A DNA stretch of 64,000 nt from Rhodoplanes sp. (GTDB lineage: Bacteria > Pseudomonadota > Alphaproteobacteria > Rhizobiales > Xanthobacteraceae): NCBI RefSeq assembly GCF_013377085.1, contig NZ_JACAAX010000026.1, positions 1 to 64,000 of the forward strand, read 5' to 3'. The notes under the pieces were generated by a model that was given only the letters and a program-made list of their open reading frames with translations, ran no database searches and was not told where the DNA came from. This document shows, piece by piece, positions 8,718 to 17,164 of the stretch. A program made the translations under genes and the position numbers. How positions within the stretch are numbered: the stretch's first letter is position 1; every line of letters begins with the position of its first letter.

Positions 8718-9413
8718 ATGCTGACGATCGAGAACCTGCAGGCGGGATACGGGGAGACCCCGGTGCTGTTCGACATCGGCTTCGCCATCGGGACCGGCGA
8801 GGTGGTGACCCTGCTGGGCCGCAACGGCATGGGCAAGACCACCACGATCCGGGCCCTGATGGGGCTGGTGCGGCCGACCGGCGGCACGCTGGTGTTCGAC
8901 GGCCGAGCGCTGACCGGCCTGCCGTCCTACCGGATCGCCCAGCTCGGCCTCGGGCTGGTGCCGGAGGGCCGGCAGGTGTTTCCGACTCTCACGGTGCGCG
9001 AGAACCTGGTGGCGACCGCCGCGGCCCGCTTCGGCGAGCGTTGGACGCTCGACCGGGTCTACGCGTTCTTCCCGCGGCTCGCCGAGCGGCGTGGCCATCT
9101 CGGCAGCCAGCTCTCCGGCGGCGAGCAGCAGATGCTGGCGATCGGCCGCGCGCTGATGACCAATCCCAAGCTCCTGATCCTGGACGAGGCGACCGAGGGG
9201 CTGGCGCCGCTGATCCGCGCCGAGATCTGGGCGTGCCTCAAGCGCCTGAGGGGCGAGGGCCAGGCCATCCTGCTGGTCGACAAGCACCTCGATGCGATGA
9301 CCAAGCTCGCCGACCGCCATGTCGTGCTGGAGAAGGGCCATGTGGTGTGGTCGGGCTCGTCGGCGGCGCTTGCCGCCGACCCGACCGTGCGCCAGCGCTG
9401 GCTGCAGGTGTGA
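8718..9413 (+). CDS. livF: ABC transporter ATPase, LivF type
   Basis: 231-residue second ATPase of the importer. Walker A is GRNGMGKTT, the signature is LSGGEQQMLAIGRAL and Walker B is LLILDEATEGLAP, all typical of LivF. The ATG at 8718 has GGAGAAGG directly upstream; the frame extends further into the repeat, but that part has no coding character. The H-loop reads LLVDKHLDA, where His follows Lys, as often seen in LivF. Last transport gene; a TetR gene follows after 85 bases. Confidence 0.9.
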   Translation: MLTIENLQAGYGETPVLFDIGFAIGTGEVVTLLGRNGMGKTTTIRALMGLVRPTGGTLVFDGRALTGLPSYRIAQLGLGLVPEGRQVFPTLTVRENLVATAAARFGERWTLDRVYAFFPRLAERRGHLGSQLSGGEQQMLAIGRALMTNPKLLILDEATEGLAPLIRAEIWACLKRLRGEGQAILLVDKHLDAMTKLADRHVVLEKGHVVWSGSSAALAADPTVRQRWLQV

Positions 9414-9498
9414 TCCGCGTGGCCCGGGTGTCTGCCGCAGGTGCGAACAATGCTGTATGGTCGTCGGGCGGCGGTGCTGCTCCTCCGCGGACGAGGCT

Positions 9499-10158
9499 AT
9501 GGAAGCGACCCTGAGCAAGAGCATTTCGCCGAAGCGGCCCACCGGCCCCCGCGACCCGGTGCGCACCCGCGCCGCCATCCTCGACGCCGCCACCGAGGAG
9601 TTCAACGGCAAGGGCCTCAACGGCGCCCGCGTCGACACGATCGCCAAGCGGTCGGGCGTCAACAAGCGGATGATCTATCACTATTTCGGCGGCAAGGAGG
9701 GTCTCTATCTCGCCGTCCTGGAGGAGACCTATTCGGCGATCCGGCAGGCCGAGGGCGACCTCCATCTCGGCGACCGCGATCCGATCGAGGCGATCCGCGA
9801 ATTGGTGCGCTTCACCTGGCGCTACTTCATCCAGCACCCGGAATTCTTGAGCCTGCTCGGCACCGAGAATCTGCACCGCGCCCGCTATCTCCGCCAGTCC
9901 GCGCGCATCCGCGACCTGCACTTCCCCTTGGTCGCGACGCTGTCGCATCAGCTCGATCGTGGCGCCGCCATAGGGCTGATCCGGCCCGGCATCGACCCCG
10001 TGCAGCTCTACATCACCATCGCGTCGTTGGGGTTCTTCTACCTGTCCAACCGCTACACGCTCGCCACCATCTTCGGCCGCAGCATGGACGATCCCGACAG
10101 CCTCGATGCCCGCGGCCGACATATCGAGGCGGTCGTTCTGTCCTACCTGAAGCCGTGA
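9499..10158 (+). CDS. TetR/AcrR family transcriptional regulator
   Basis: 219-residue regulator. The N-terminal helix-turn-helix (about 22-70) reads RTRAAILDAATEEF, VDTIAKRSGVNKRMIYHYFGGKEGLY, a standard TetR DNA-binding domain. The C-terminal part matches the TetR_C type found in CerR/RutR-like regulators (FTWRYFIQHPEFLSLL, SLGFFYLSNRYTL). It is codirectional with and directly behind the liv operon, so it probably senses the imported compound or a breakdown product and represses the 4.27-4.48 kb divergent promoter region. Start chosen at ATG 9499, which leaves about 20 residues before the first HTH helix. Confidence 0.88.
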   Translation: MEATLSKSISPKRPTGPRDPVRTRAAILDAATEEFNGKGLNGARVDTIAKRSGVNKRMIYHYFGGKEGLYLAVLEETYSAIRQAEGDLHLGDRDPIEAIRELVRFTWRYFIQHPEFLSLLGTENLHRARYLRQSARIRDLHFPLVATLSHQLDRGAAIGLIRPGIDPVQLYITIASLGFFYLSNRYTLATIFGRSMDDPDSLDARGRHIEAVVLSYLKP

Positions 10159-10278
10159 GGGCCACGGTCTCGCCGTGACGCTCCAGAATTCTGCCGGCAG
10201 CCCTGCGATTGCCGAACATTTCCGCCGGCGCGGGAACGTGCGGGCTTGGGACGCCGGCTGCCTTTAGGGGCTGCTGCC

Positions 10279-11241
10279 CTACATCCGCAACAGCCGCTTG
10301 GCGTTGCCGCCGAGGATCTTCTGCTTGTCGGCCTCGCACAGCGGCACGCCCGCCATCCAGTCGACCGCGGGGCGGTTGTCGACGAAGGGCCAGTCCACGG
10401 CGAACAGGATGCGCTCGACCCCGAGCTCCATCACGCAGCACATCAGGGCCGGCGTGGAGAAAAAGCCGCTCGTCGTCACCGAGATGTTGTGGCTGAAGAT
10501 CTCGCGGAAGGCGATGCGCTTCTGGCCCGGCCGGGCGAGCGAGCTCTCGATCCGCCACAGCAGGAACGGCAGCGTCTCGCCGAGATGGCCGAGGACGACC
10601 TGCAGGCCCGGATAGGCGTCGAACGCGCCGCTCAGGATCAGCCGTAGCGCCGTCGTCGCGGTTTCCACCGTGAATCCCCAGGCGGGCCGCACGACGGTCG
10701 GGAAGTCGGCCGCGTAGTCGTCGTAATAGGCCGACGTCACGGCCGGATGCGGCAGCGATGGATGCAGGTAGATCGGCACGCCGAGCAGCGCGGCGCGCTC
10801 GTAGATCGGCCAGAACCGCTTGTCGTCGAGGAAGACGCCGTGCGCCATGCCGTGCAGCATGGCCCCCTTGAAGCCGAGCTTCTCGACGCAGCGCTCGAGC
10901 TCGTCGGCGGCGGCGACCGGATCGGCGGTCGGCAGCGCCGCAAAGCCGGCGAAGCGGCCGGGGTGGGCGTGGATCGCCGCGTGCAGGCGGTCGTTGACAC
11001 GTCGGGTCAGCGTCACGGCGACGTCGGCCCCCATCTTCTGGGCCGAGGGCGCGCCGTGCGAGAGCACCTGGATGTCGATGCCGGCGGCGTCCATCTCGGC
11101 GATCCGCCGCGCCCCGAGCTCGCCGAGCTTGTCGGCCAGCGGGCCGGGCCGTGCCGCCTCCGATCCGGTGAACAGCGCCGCCATCTCGGCGTCCCAGTAG
11201 TGCTCCTCGACGGCGATCACCGGATACGGCTTGTCCGACAT
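10279..11241 (-). CDS. Amidohydrolase 2 family protein, gamma-resorcylate decarboxylase/ACMSD-like
   Basis: 320-residue TIM-barrel metal enzyme of COG2159. The first metal motif is VEEHYWD (Glu and His ligands), the barrel His is in PIYLHPSLP, a second conserved His is in LGHLGETLPF, and the metal Asp is in FAVDWPFVDN. This pattern fits nonoxidative decarboxylases of hydroxybenzoates such as gamma-resorcylate decarboxylase rather than plain hydrolases. It starts at ATG 11241 after an AAGGAC ribosome site. It faces the TetR gene tail to tail and lies downstream of an exported protein on the same strand. A role in breaking down the compound brought in by the Liv importer is inference. Confidence 0.8.
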   Translation of the reverse strand: MSDKPYPVIAVEEHYWDAEMAALFTGSEAARPGPLADKLGELGARRIAEMDAAGIDIQVLSHGAPSAQKMGADVAVTLTRRVNDRLHAAIHAHPGRFAGFAALPTADPVAAADELERCVEKLGFKGAMLHGMAHGVFLDDKRFWPIYERAALLGVPIYLHPSLPHPAVTSAYYDDYAADFPTVVRPAWGFTVETATTALRLILSGAFDAYPGLQVVLGHLGETLPFLLWRIESSLARPGQKRIAFREIFSHNISVTTSGFFSTPALMCCVMELGVERILFAVDWPFVDNRPAVDWMAGVPLCEADKQKILGGNAKRLLRM

Positions 11242-11317
11242 GCGTGGGTTTGTCCTTTGGTCGGTGGGGTCGGCGCCGCGGCGGGGAAACGTCCGCCGCG
11301 GCGTCGGCGATGTGGGC

Positions 11318-12370
11318 TCAGCGCACCGTCTTGCGGGCGATCACCAGATTGTCGAACACCAGGTTCGACGACCAGATCCAGCGGGCGCCCTCGAACAGCT
11401 CGGGATAGCGCGTGTAGGCCGGCAGCGCCGTCACGCCGATGTCCGTGTCGGTGTACTCGTAGGCACGCGGCCACTTGGAATCGTCGAACGCCTTGCCCTG
11501 CCAGCCGTCCGGAATCTTGTAGTGGACGGCGTAGCAGGAGTCGGCGCAGGGCGGCTTCTTGGCGACCGGGTGGACGCGGCCGAGCTTGGTGGTGTCGTGC
11601 ACGTTGCCCATCTCCACCACCTCGTCGGGCGTGTTGAGCGGGGCGATGTAGAAGGTCTGCGCCTTCCAGGTCGAGTCCGTCACGGTGCCGTCGGAGAAGC
11701 GGGCGATCAGCCCGCCGTCGCCGGGATGGCGCGGATTGCCGCCGAACAGCTCCATGCCGATGCCGAGCTGCTCGTCCCAGTCGACCAGCAGAAACGCCAT
11801 CGTGTAGGGCTTCTTGACCTTGAACTTCACGATGGCGGAGTTGAACGGCGTGTACGGCGTGTGGTCGACCGCGATCAGCTTGCCGTTGACGTAGAGTTCG
11901 AAATAATTGTCGGCGACCACATAGCCGGTGACGACCTCGCCGTCGGGATCGACCTCGACGGCCGGCACCTTGGAGGCGTCGACATCCTTGGCGGTCGCCG
12001 GCGTCACCTGGGTGCACTCGTTATAGAGGTCGGCGGCGATCGGTCCCTTCCCGTACTGGACCTCGGCCGGCACCGTGATCACGGTGCCGTCGGTCGCCGT
12101 GATGGTTCCGACCGCGCTGACCCGGTGATTCGAGACCGTCACGGGACATTTGTAGAAATTCTCGACCGTCACCTTGGCCAGCCCCTGGGTGATCATCCGG
12201 CCGCCGGGCGCCGGCCCGGCCGCCGCCGGGGCGGCAGCCGACGGCGCTGGCGCCGACGGGGCAGGGGCGGGTGCGGGGGACGACTGGGCGTGCGCCGCGG
12301 TCGCCGCGGCGCCGGCGACCGCGAGCGCCAGGCCGGTGGTGCGGACGCAATTCGGGATTCGGGTGGTCAT
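11318..12370 (-). CDS. Exported protein of unknown function, probable carbohydrate-binding-like beta sandwich
   Basis: 350-residue secreted protein. The signal peptide ends ATAAHAQ, followed by a low-complexity Ala/Pro stretch (about 30-55) that looks like a linker. The body contains DNYFELYVNGKLI and later FDNLVIARK, the pattern of galactose-binding-like domains that hold an Asn/Gly turn. Six cysteines are in the mature part, including a CADSC pair. Start at ATG 12370 with GGGAGAG upstream. It precedes the amidohydrolase by 76 bases on the same strand, so both may be on one transcript. I do not recognise a named family and assign no function. Confidence 0.75.
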   Translation of the reverse strand: MTTRIPNCVRTTGLALAVAGAAATAAHAQSSPAPAPAPSAPAPSAAAPAAAGPAPGGRMITQGLAKVTVENFYKCPVTVSNHRVSAVGTITATDGTVITVPAEVQYGKGPIAADLYNECTQVTPATAKDVDASKVPAVEVDPDGEVVTGYVVADNYFELYVNGKLIAVDHTPYTPFNSAIVKFKVKKPYTMAFLLVDWDEQLGIGMELFGGNPRHPGDGGLIARFSDGTVTDSTWKAQTFYIAPLNTPDEVVEMGNVHDTTKLGRVHPVAKKPPCADSCYAVHYKIPDGWQGKAFDDSKWPRAYEYTDTDIGVTALPAYTRYPELFEGARWIWSSNLVFDNLVIARKTVR

Positions 12371-12640
12371 GCGTTTCTCTCCCCAGAGACGAATTTTTTG
12401 TTTGAAGGGCATTGCGGGTCGGACGCGGCGATTGTGCATGGCCGGACCGCGGGCGCAACGGGAATACCGCCGGACAGGAACGTGGGGCCGCGAATCGCAG
12501 GGACCTCGAGAGGAGGGAAGGGGAGCGGCCGCGCGTGAGCGGCAGGCCGACGGTCGTGGCGCGTCCGATCCGCCGCGGCGCGTCCGCAGCCCGGCGCAGA
12601 AACCGTTATCCCATTCCAGGAATTCAGAGACTCAGGAAAT

Positions 12641-12716
<76 letters not shown>

Positions 12717-12752
12717 ACACGCGGCACGGTCTTGGGACTCCGTGCCGGACGT

Positions 12753-12781
12753 TCTCTAGGCTTTGCGACCGTCCGGTTCAA
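12753..12781 (-). promoter_or_regulatory. Putative promoter of the tRNA-Ala gene
   Basis: Minus-strand TTGAAC (12776-12781) and TAGAGA (12753-12758) are separated by exactly 17 bases. The predicted start is about 30 bases before the mature tRNA end, a usual spacing. The gap 12371-12640, downstream of the tRNA, must hold its end signal and the promoter of the exported protein, but I could not pick out a clear terminator. Confidence 0.5.
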
Positions 12782-12829
12782 GGCCCGGCGCGATCAGGCC
12801 CGCCCTGAAACCACACTTTGCGGACGATC

Positions 12830-13240
12830 TCAAGTCTCCTCCTCGTCCTCGATGTCGCCACCGAGGATTTCCGCCACGTCGGTGTCCTCTTCCTCGTCCT
12901 CGGCGATGAAGGCGGCGTCGTCCAGGCTCTCGTCGATCTCGACATCGTCCTCGACGTCGGCGATATCCTCGCCGCCCGCGGTCTTCTTGCCGCCCGAGGC
13001 CTCCGCATCGGCCTCCTCGAGCGAGACGAACTCGGCTTCGTTGGTCTCGGGCAGCTCAGCTTCCTGCACCACATGCCGGCTCGCCGCCGCCTCGGAGCGG
13101 CCGCCGCGCGGCGCCACGGGAACCACGACCTCGTACACGGTGCCGCATTTCGGGCAGGTGATCGGATCCTTGGCGAGGTCGTAGAACTTTGCGCCACAGG
13201 AGGCGCAGAGACGTTTCGTACCGAGCTCGGGTTTTGCCAC
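12830..13240 (-). CDS. TIGR02300/FYDLN-acid family zinc-ribbon protein
   Basis: 136-residue small acidic protein found almost only in alphaproteobacteria. The N-terminal zinc ribbon has CASC (about 12-15), FYDLAKDPITCPKCG; the name-giving FYDLN is here FYDLA. The rest is a long acidic tail rich in Glu and Asp, ending EDEEET, without a recognised fold. Function unknown. Start set at GTG 13240 because VAKPELGTKRLC matches the family start and AAGGA precedes it; an upstream ATG at 13261 would add seven residues. It is divergent from aroA, a neighbourhood kept in Rhizobiales. Confidence 0.85.
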   Translation of the reverse strand: MAKPELGTKRLCASCGAKFYDLAKDPITCPKCGTVYEVVVPVAPRGGRSEAAASRHVVQEAELPETNEAEFVSLEEADAEASGGKKTAGGEDIADVEDDVEIDESLDDAAFIAEDEEEDTDVAEILGGDIEDEEET

Positions 13241-13517
13241 GGTCGGAAATCCTTGCAGCATCGTTCGGAAAAACGGACCATCCCCTTGGCGACTTGCTGG
13301 TCCGGTGTCAATAGCGTCGGCACAGGCGGCCGGCGTCCAATTCGATTGGCGCGGGGCCGTCTCGGGGACATCACCGCCATCCCGGCACAGCGCGCCATAT
13401 GGGGCGGTGCCGGGCCGAGTGGAAGAGGTCGCCTAAGATTCCGATGGGCGCCGGCGCTGATCCCCGATAAGGACATCCCCGTTTTCGAACCGGTTCTTCC
13501 GCGAACGGGGCACTGCC

Positions 13518-14870
13518 ATGTCGTCGACCGCCGGACACGTCATGCCGCTGACCGCCCGCGGCGCCCGCCCGCTCGCCGGGCGTATCCGCGTGCCGGGCGA
13601 CAAGTCGATCTCGCACCGGGCCCTGATTCTGGGGGCCCTGGCGGTCGGTCGCACCACCGTGATGGGGCTCCTCGAGGGCGAGGACGTGCTCGCCACCGCG
13701 CAGGCGATGCGGCTGCTCGGTGCCACCGTGACGCGCACCGGCCCGGGCGCCTGGACCGTCGAGGGGGTCGGGGTCGGCGGCTTCGCGGCGCCGCCCGAGA
13801 CGCTCGACTTCGGCAATTCCGGCACGGGCTGCCGGCTGGTGATGGGCGCGGTCGCCGGCGCGCCCGTGACAGCCATGTTCGACGGCGACGCCTCGCTGCG
13901 GCGGCGGCCGATGCGGCGCATCCTCGAGCCGCTGCTGCGCATGGGCGCGACGGTCGTGCAGGCCGTCGAGGGCGACCGCCTGCCCGTGATGCTCGCCGGC
14001 GCCCGCGATCCGATCCCGATCGAGTACGCGACGCCGGTGCCGTCCGCCCAGGTGAAGTCCGCCGTGCTGCTCGCCGGCCTCTCGGCACCCGGCCATACGG
14101 TCGTGGTGGAGACCGAAGCCACCCGCGACCACACGGAAAAAATGCTGGCGCATTTCGGGGCCGACGTGACCGTCGTGCAGGAGGGGCCGCACGGCCGCCG
14201 CATCACCCTGGTCGGCCGGCCGGAGCTGCGCGCCGCGTCCGTGGTGGTGCCGTCCGACCCGTCCTCGGCGGCCTTCCCGCTGGTCGCCGCTCTGCTGGTG
14301 CCTGGTTCGGATGTTTTTCTGGCAAACGTGATGACCAATCCGTTGCGCACCGGCCTGATCGCCACGCTGCGCGAGATGGGCGCGCGAATCGAGGAGGTCG
14401 GGGCCCGCCAGGACGGCGGCGAGGCGATGGCGGATCTGCGGGTACGCGCCTCCGCGCTCTCCGGCGTCGAGGTGCCGCCGGACCGCGCGCCCGCCATGAT
14501 CGACGAGTACCCGGTGCTGGCGGTCGCTGCGGCGTTTGCCCGCGGCACGACGGTGATGCGCGGCCTGAAGGAGCTGCGGGTGAAGGAATCGGACCGGCTC
14601 GCCGCCACGGCCGACCTTTTGCGCGCCAACGGCGTCGCGGTGGACATCCAGGGCGACGACATGATCGTCGAGGGGCAGGGCGCGGGACGCGGATTGCCGC
14701 CGGGCGGCGGCCTCGTCGCCACCCATATGGATCACCGCATCGCCATGTCGGCCCTGGTGATGGGGCTGGCGACCGAAAAGCCGGTCGCAGTCGACGACGC
14801 CGCCTTCATCGCGACGAGCTTTCCCGGCTTCGTCGAGACCATGCGGGGGCTCGGCGCCGACATCGGGTAG
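13518..14870 (+). CDS. aroA: 3-phosphoshikimate 1-carboxyvinyltransferase (EPSP synthase), class II
   Basis: 450-residue cytosolic enzyme that joins PEP to shikimate 3-phosphate in the aromatic amino acid pathway. It matches the Agrobacterium CP4 class II type along its length: [70 protein letters not shown]. In the PEP/glyphosate loop CP4 has NAATG; here it is N100-S-G102-T-G, so Gly stands where CP4 has its tolerance-giving Ala100. The 277-base upstream gap is shared with the FYDLN gene. In most relatives cmk follows directly; here cfa lies antisense between them. Confidence 0.96.
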   Translation: MSSTAGHVMPLTARGARPLAGRIRVPGDKSISHRALILGALAVGRTTVMGLLEGEDVLATAQAMRLLGATVTRTGPGAWTVEGVGVGGFAAPPETLDFGNSGTGCRLVMGAVAGAPVTAMFDGDASLRRRPMRRILEPLLRMGATVVQAVEGDRLPVMLAGARDPIPIEYATPVPSAQVKSAVLLAGLSAPGHTVVVETEATRDHTEKMLAHFGADVTVVQEGPHGRRITLVGRPELRAASVVVPSDPSSAAFPLVAALLVPGSDVFLANVMTNPLRTGLIATLREMGARIEEVGARQDGGEAMADLRVRASALSGVEVPPDRAPAMIDEYPVLAVAAAFARGTTVMRGLKELRVKESDRLAATADLLRANGVAVDIQGDDMIVEGQGAGRGLPPGGGLVATHMDHRIAMSALVMGLATEKPVAVDDAAFIATSFPGFVETMRGLGADIG

Positions 14871-14879
14871 AGCGGGCCT

Positions 14880-14944
14880 GTAGCCTGGATGCGCGAAGCG
14901 CATCCGGGAAGACCCGGGTTTCGTTGCACTCAACCCGGGCTACG
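14880..14944. repeat. Intergenic palindromic repeat, family C (copy 1 of 2)
   Basis: Starts GTAGCCTGGATGCGC and ends CCCGGGCTACG, with an inner GATGCGCGAAGCGCATC hairpin and a CCCGGGTTT..AACCCGGG stem. It lies in the aroA-cfa tail-to-tail gap, where it may act as a two-way terminator. The second copy is at 17081 in the same orientation. Confidence 0.85.
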
Positions 14945-14958
14945 GGTCGCTACACGGC

Positions 14959-16335
14959 TCACCGCGGCCGGACGCCCGATCGCACCGGCGACGGCACGGC
15001 CCGCCCGCCGCCGTTCGGGGACGCGGTCGTGGCCGCATCGCGATAAATATCCGCCCGGGTCGGCGGCAGGCCGGCGGGGCCGCGGCGGCGCTTGGAGGCA
15101 AGCGTCTGGTAGAGGCCGACCGTGTTGCGCTCGAAGGCGATGGCGCAGGCGGCGAGGTACGCGATCCACATCCGAGTCTTGACGGCGCCGACCTCGGCCA
15201 CCGCGGCCGCCTCGTTGGCGAGCAGGCGGTCGTGCCACAGCCGGCAGGTCCGCCAGTAGTGCTCGCGGAGCTGCTCGACGTCGTGCACCTCGAAGCCGTG
15301 CCGCTCCAGCATCGTCACGGTGTTGCCGATGTGGTCGAGCTCGCCGCCCGGGAAGATGTACTTGGTCAGCAGCGCGAACTCGGGCCGCTTGCGGCGGAAG
15401 GTCTTGTCGTCGCGCTTGGCCGGCCTTGTGATGGCGTGATGCAGGAACAGCCCGCCCGGCGCCAGCACGCGCTGCACCGTGTCGTAATAGGTCGGGTAGT
15501 TGTCGATCCCGATATGCTCCTGGATGCCGATCGCCGCGACCTTGTCGTACTGCCCGTCGACCGTCGAATAGTCGCGCAGCTCGATCTTGACGCGATCCTC
15601 GAGCCCGAGGCGGCGCGCCTTCTCCTGGCCCCAGGCGACCTGCTGCTCGGACAGGGTGACGCCGTGCGCCGTGACGCCGTAGTGCTGCGCCGCATAGCAC
15701 GACAGCGCCCCCCAGCCGCAGCCGACGTCGAGCAGCCGGTCCCCCGGCTTCAGCCGCAGCTTGCGGCAGATGTGCTCCAGCTTGTCGCGCTGGATGGTGT
15801 CGACGTCGTTGTCCCAGTCGGTGCAGTAGCCGCAGGTGTAGACCATCTCGCGGTCGAGCCAGAGCGCGTAGAAGGCGTTCGACACGTCGTAGTGATAGGC
15901 GATGTTCTGCTTGTTCTCGGACGGGGCGCCGCTGCTCGGCCGTTCGCTCGGCTGTGCCTCCAGCGGCCATGGGCCGCCGCGCGACACGAACAGGAATTTC
16001 GCCGCGGTCCTGAGCGTCAATGGCTTGTCGAGGGTCTTGAGAAAATCCTTGGTGCGCACCCGCGGGCGTTGCTTCACCAGGTCGAAGATGGTGCCGTCGA
16101 CCAGCGCGATGCGCCCCGCCGCCCACAGATTGGCCAGCGTGTCGAGCTTCGGCCGCCGGATCAGCGCGGCGATCACGCCCTCGTCGGCGAGGGCGACCGC
16201 CAGCGCGCCGTCGGGATAGTCGGCCGGCACCCGCGAGCCGTCCCACAGCCGGAAGCCCAGGTCGATGGCGAGCCGCTCGCGCGCATGGGCGAGGAGCTGC
16301 TTGAGGCTGTCGAGGCGTCGCTGGGCTGCGTCCAT
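14959..16335 (-). CDS. cfa: Cyclopropane-fatty-acyl-phospholipid synthase
   Basis: 458-residue enzyme that adds a methylene bridge from S-adenosylmethionine to unsaturated acyl chains in membrane phospholipids. The N-terminal lipid-binding domain (about 1-140) is followed by the SAM-dependent methyltransferase core with LLDVGCGWGALSCYAA, the catalytic-type EHIG (QEHIGIDNYPTYY) and LHHAIT. The preceding HYDVSNAFYALWLD is highly typical of the family. The C-terminal 40 residues are basic and Pro-rich. It lies antisense between aroA and cmk, which are normally adjacent, and is flanked by family C repeats on the aroA side and past cmk. Confidence 0.93.
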   Translation of the reverse strand: MDAAQRRLDSLKQLLAHARERLAIDLGFRLWDGSRVPADYPDGALAVALADEGVIAALIRRPKLDTLANLWAAGRIALVDGTIFDLVKQRPRVRTKDFLKTLDKPLTLRTAAKFLFVSRGGPWPLEAQPSERPSSGAPSENKQNIAYHYDVSNAFYALWLDREMVYTCGYCTDWDNDVDTIQRDKLEHICRKLRLKPGDRLLDVGCGWGALSCYAAQHYGVTAHGVTLSEQQVAWGQEKARRLGLEDRVKIELRDYSTVDGQYDKVAAIGIQEHIGIDNYPTYYDTVQRVLAPGGLFLHHAITRPAKRDDKTFRRKRPEFALLTKYIFPGGELDHIGNTVTMLERHGFEVHDVEQLREHYWRTCRLWHDRLLANEAAAVAEVGAVKTRMWIAYLAACAIAFERNTVGLYQTLASKRRRGPAGLPPTRADIYRDAATTASPNGGGRAVPSPVRSGVRPR

Positions 16336-16457
16336 GAAGGTTCTCCCCGCGTGCCCGGCCGCTGCGGCCGGGGCGCCGGGGATATTGCAGAAGTCCGCCC
16401 GTCATGGAATAGGCTGCCGCCCCGAACCGGCCGTCAGGCCGACACGCAGCGAAGCAC

Positions 16458-17084
16458 ATGATCATCGCCATCGACGGGCCGGCGGCCTCCGGCAAGGGCA
16501 CGCTCGGCAAGCGCCTCGCGGCCCATTACGGGCTCCGCCATCTCGACACCGGCCTTCTCTACCGGGCGGTCGCCCATGCCGTGATGTCGGCCGGCCATCC
16601 GCCGCAGGATCGCGTCCGCGCCGCCGCGGCGGCGATGGCCATCGACCCGGCCGGCTTCGACGAGGCCGCGCTCAAGAGTCAGGCGGTCGGCGAGGGCTCG
16701 TCGATCGTCTCGGCGTTTCCGGAGGTGCGGGCGGCGCTGTTCAACCTGCAGCAGGAGTTCGCCGCGGTGCCGCCCGGCGCCGTGCTGGACGGGCGCGACA
16801 TCGGCACGGTGATCTGCCCGCATGCCGACGTGAAGATCTTCGTCACGGCCTCGCCGGAGGCGCGGGCGCACCGCCGCTGGCTGGAGTTTTCGGGCCGCGG
16901 CGTGACCGTCGACGAGGCCGAGGTGCTCGAAGACATCCGGCGGCGCGACGAGCGCGATTCCGGCCGGGCGGTGGCGCCGCTGGTGGCGGCCGTGGACGCC
17001 CATGTGCTCGACACCACGGAGCTGGACGTGGAGGGCTCGGTCGCCGCCGCCATCGCCATCGTCGAGGCGAAGCGGACCCCGTAG
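16458..17084 (+). CDS. cmk: Cytidylate kinase
   Basis: 208-residue cytosolic kinase that phosphorylates CMP and dCMP. The P-loop is [11 protein letters not shown] (about 5-15), then LDTGLLYRA, the CMP-binding LDGRDIGTV and the lid region [10 protein letters not shown], which mark Cmk. The ATG at 16458 gives the usual MIIAIDGPA start. It lies between cfa (divergent, 122 bases) and the transglutaminase genes; its stop codon is inside the next family C repeat. In relatives it is followed by rpsA; here two minus-strand transglutaminase genes come between. Confidence 0.95.
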   Translation: MIIAIDGPAASGKGTLGKRLAAHYGLRHLDTGLLYRAVAHAVMSAGHPPQDRVRAAAAAMAIDPAGFDEAALKSQAVGEGSSIVSAFPEVRAALFNLQQEFAAVPPGAVLDGRDIGTVICPHADVKIFVTASPEARAHRRWLEFSGRGVTVDEAEVLEDIRRRDERDSGRAVAPLVAAVDAHVLDTTELDVEGSVAAAIAIVEAKRTP

Positions 17085-17147
17085 CCCGGATGCGCCCAGC
17101 GCATCCGGGAAAGATCCCGGGTCTCGTTGCACTCGACCCGGGCTACG
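17081..17147. repeat. Intergenic palindromic repeat, family C (copy 2 of 2)
   Basis: GTAGCCCGGATGCGC at the start and GGGCTACG at the end, with the same inner stems as the copy at 14880 and the same orientation. It overlaps the cmk stop codon and lies in the tail-to-tail gap with the transglutaminase gene. Confidence 0.85.
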
Positions 17148-17164
17148 AGGGCCGCGGCCCGCGC

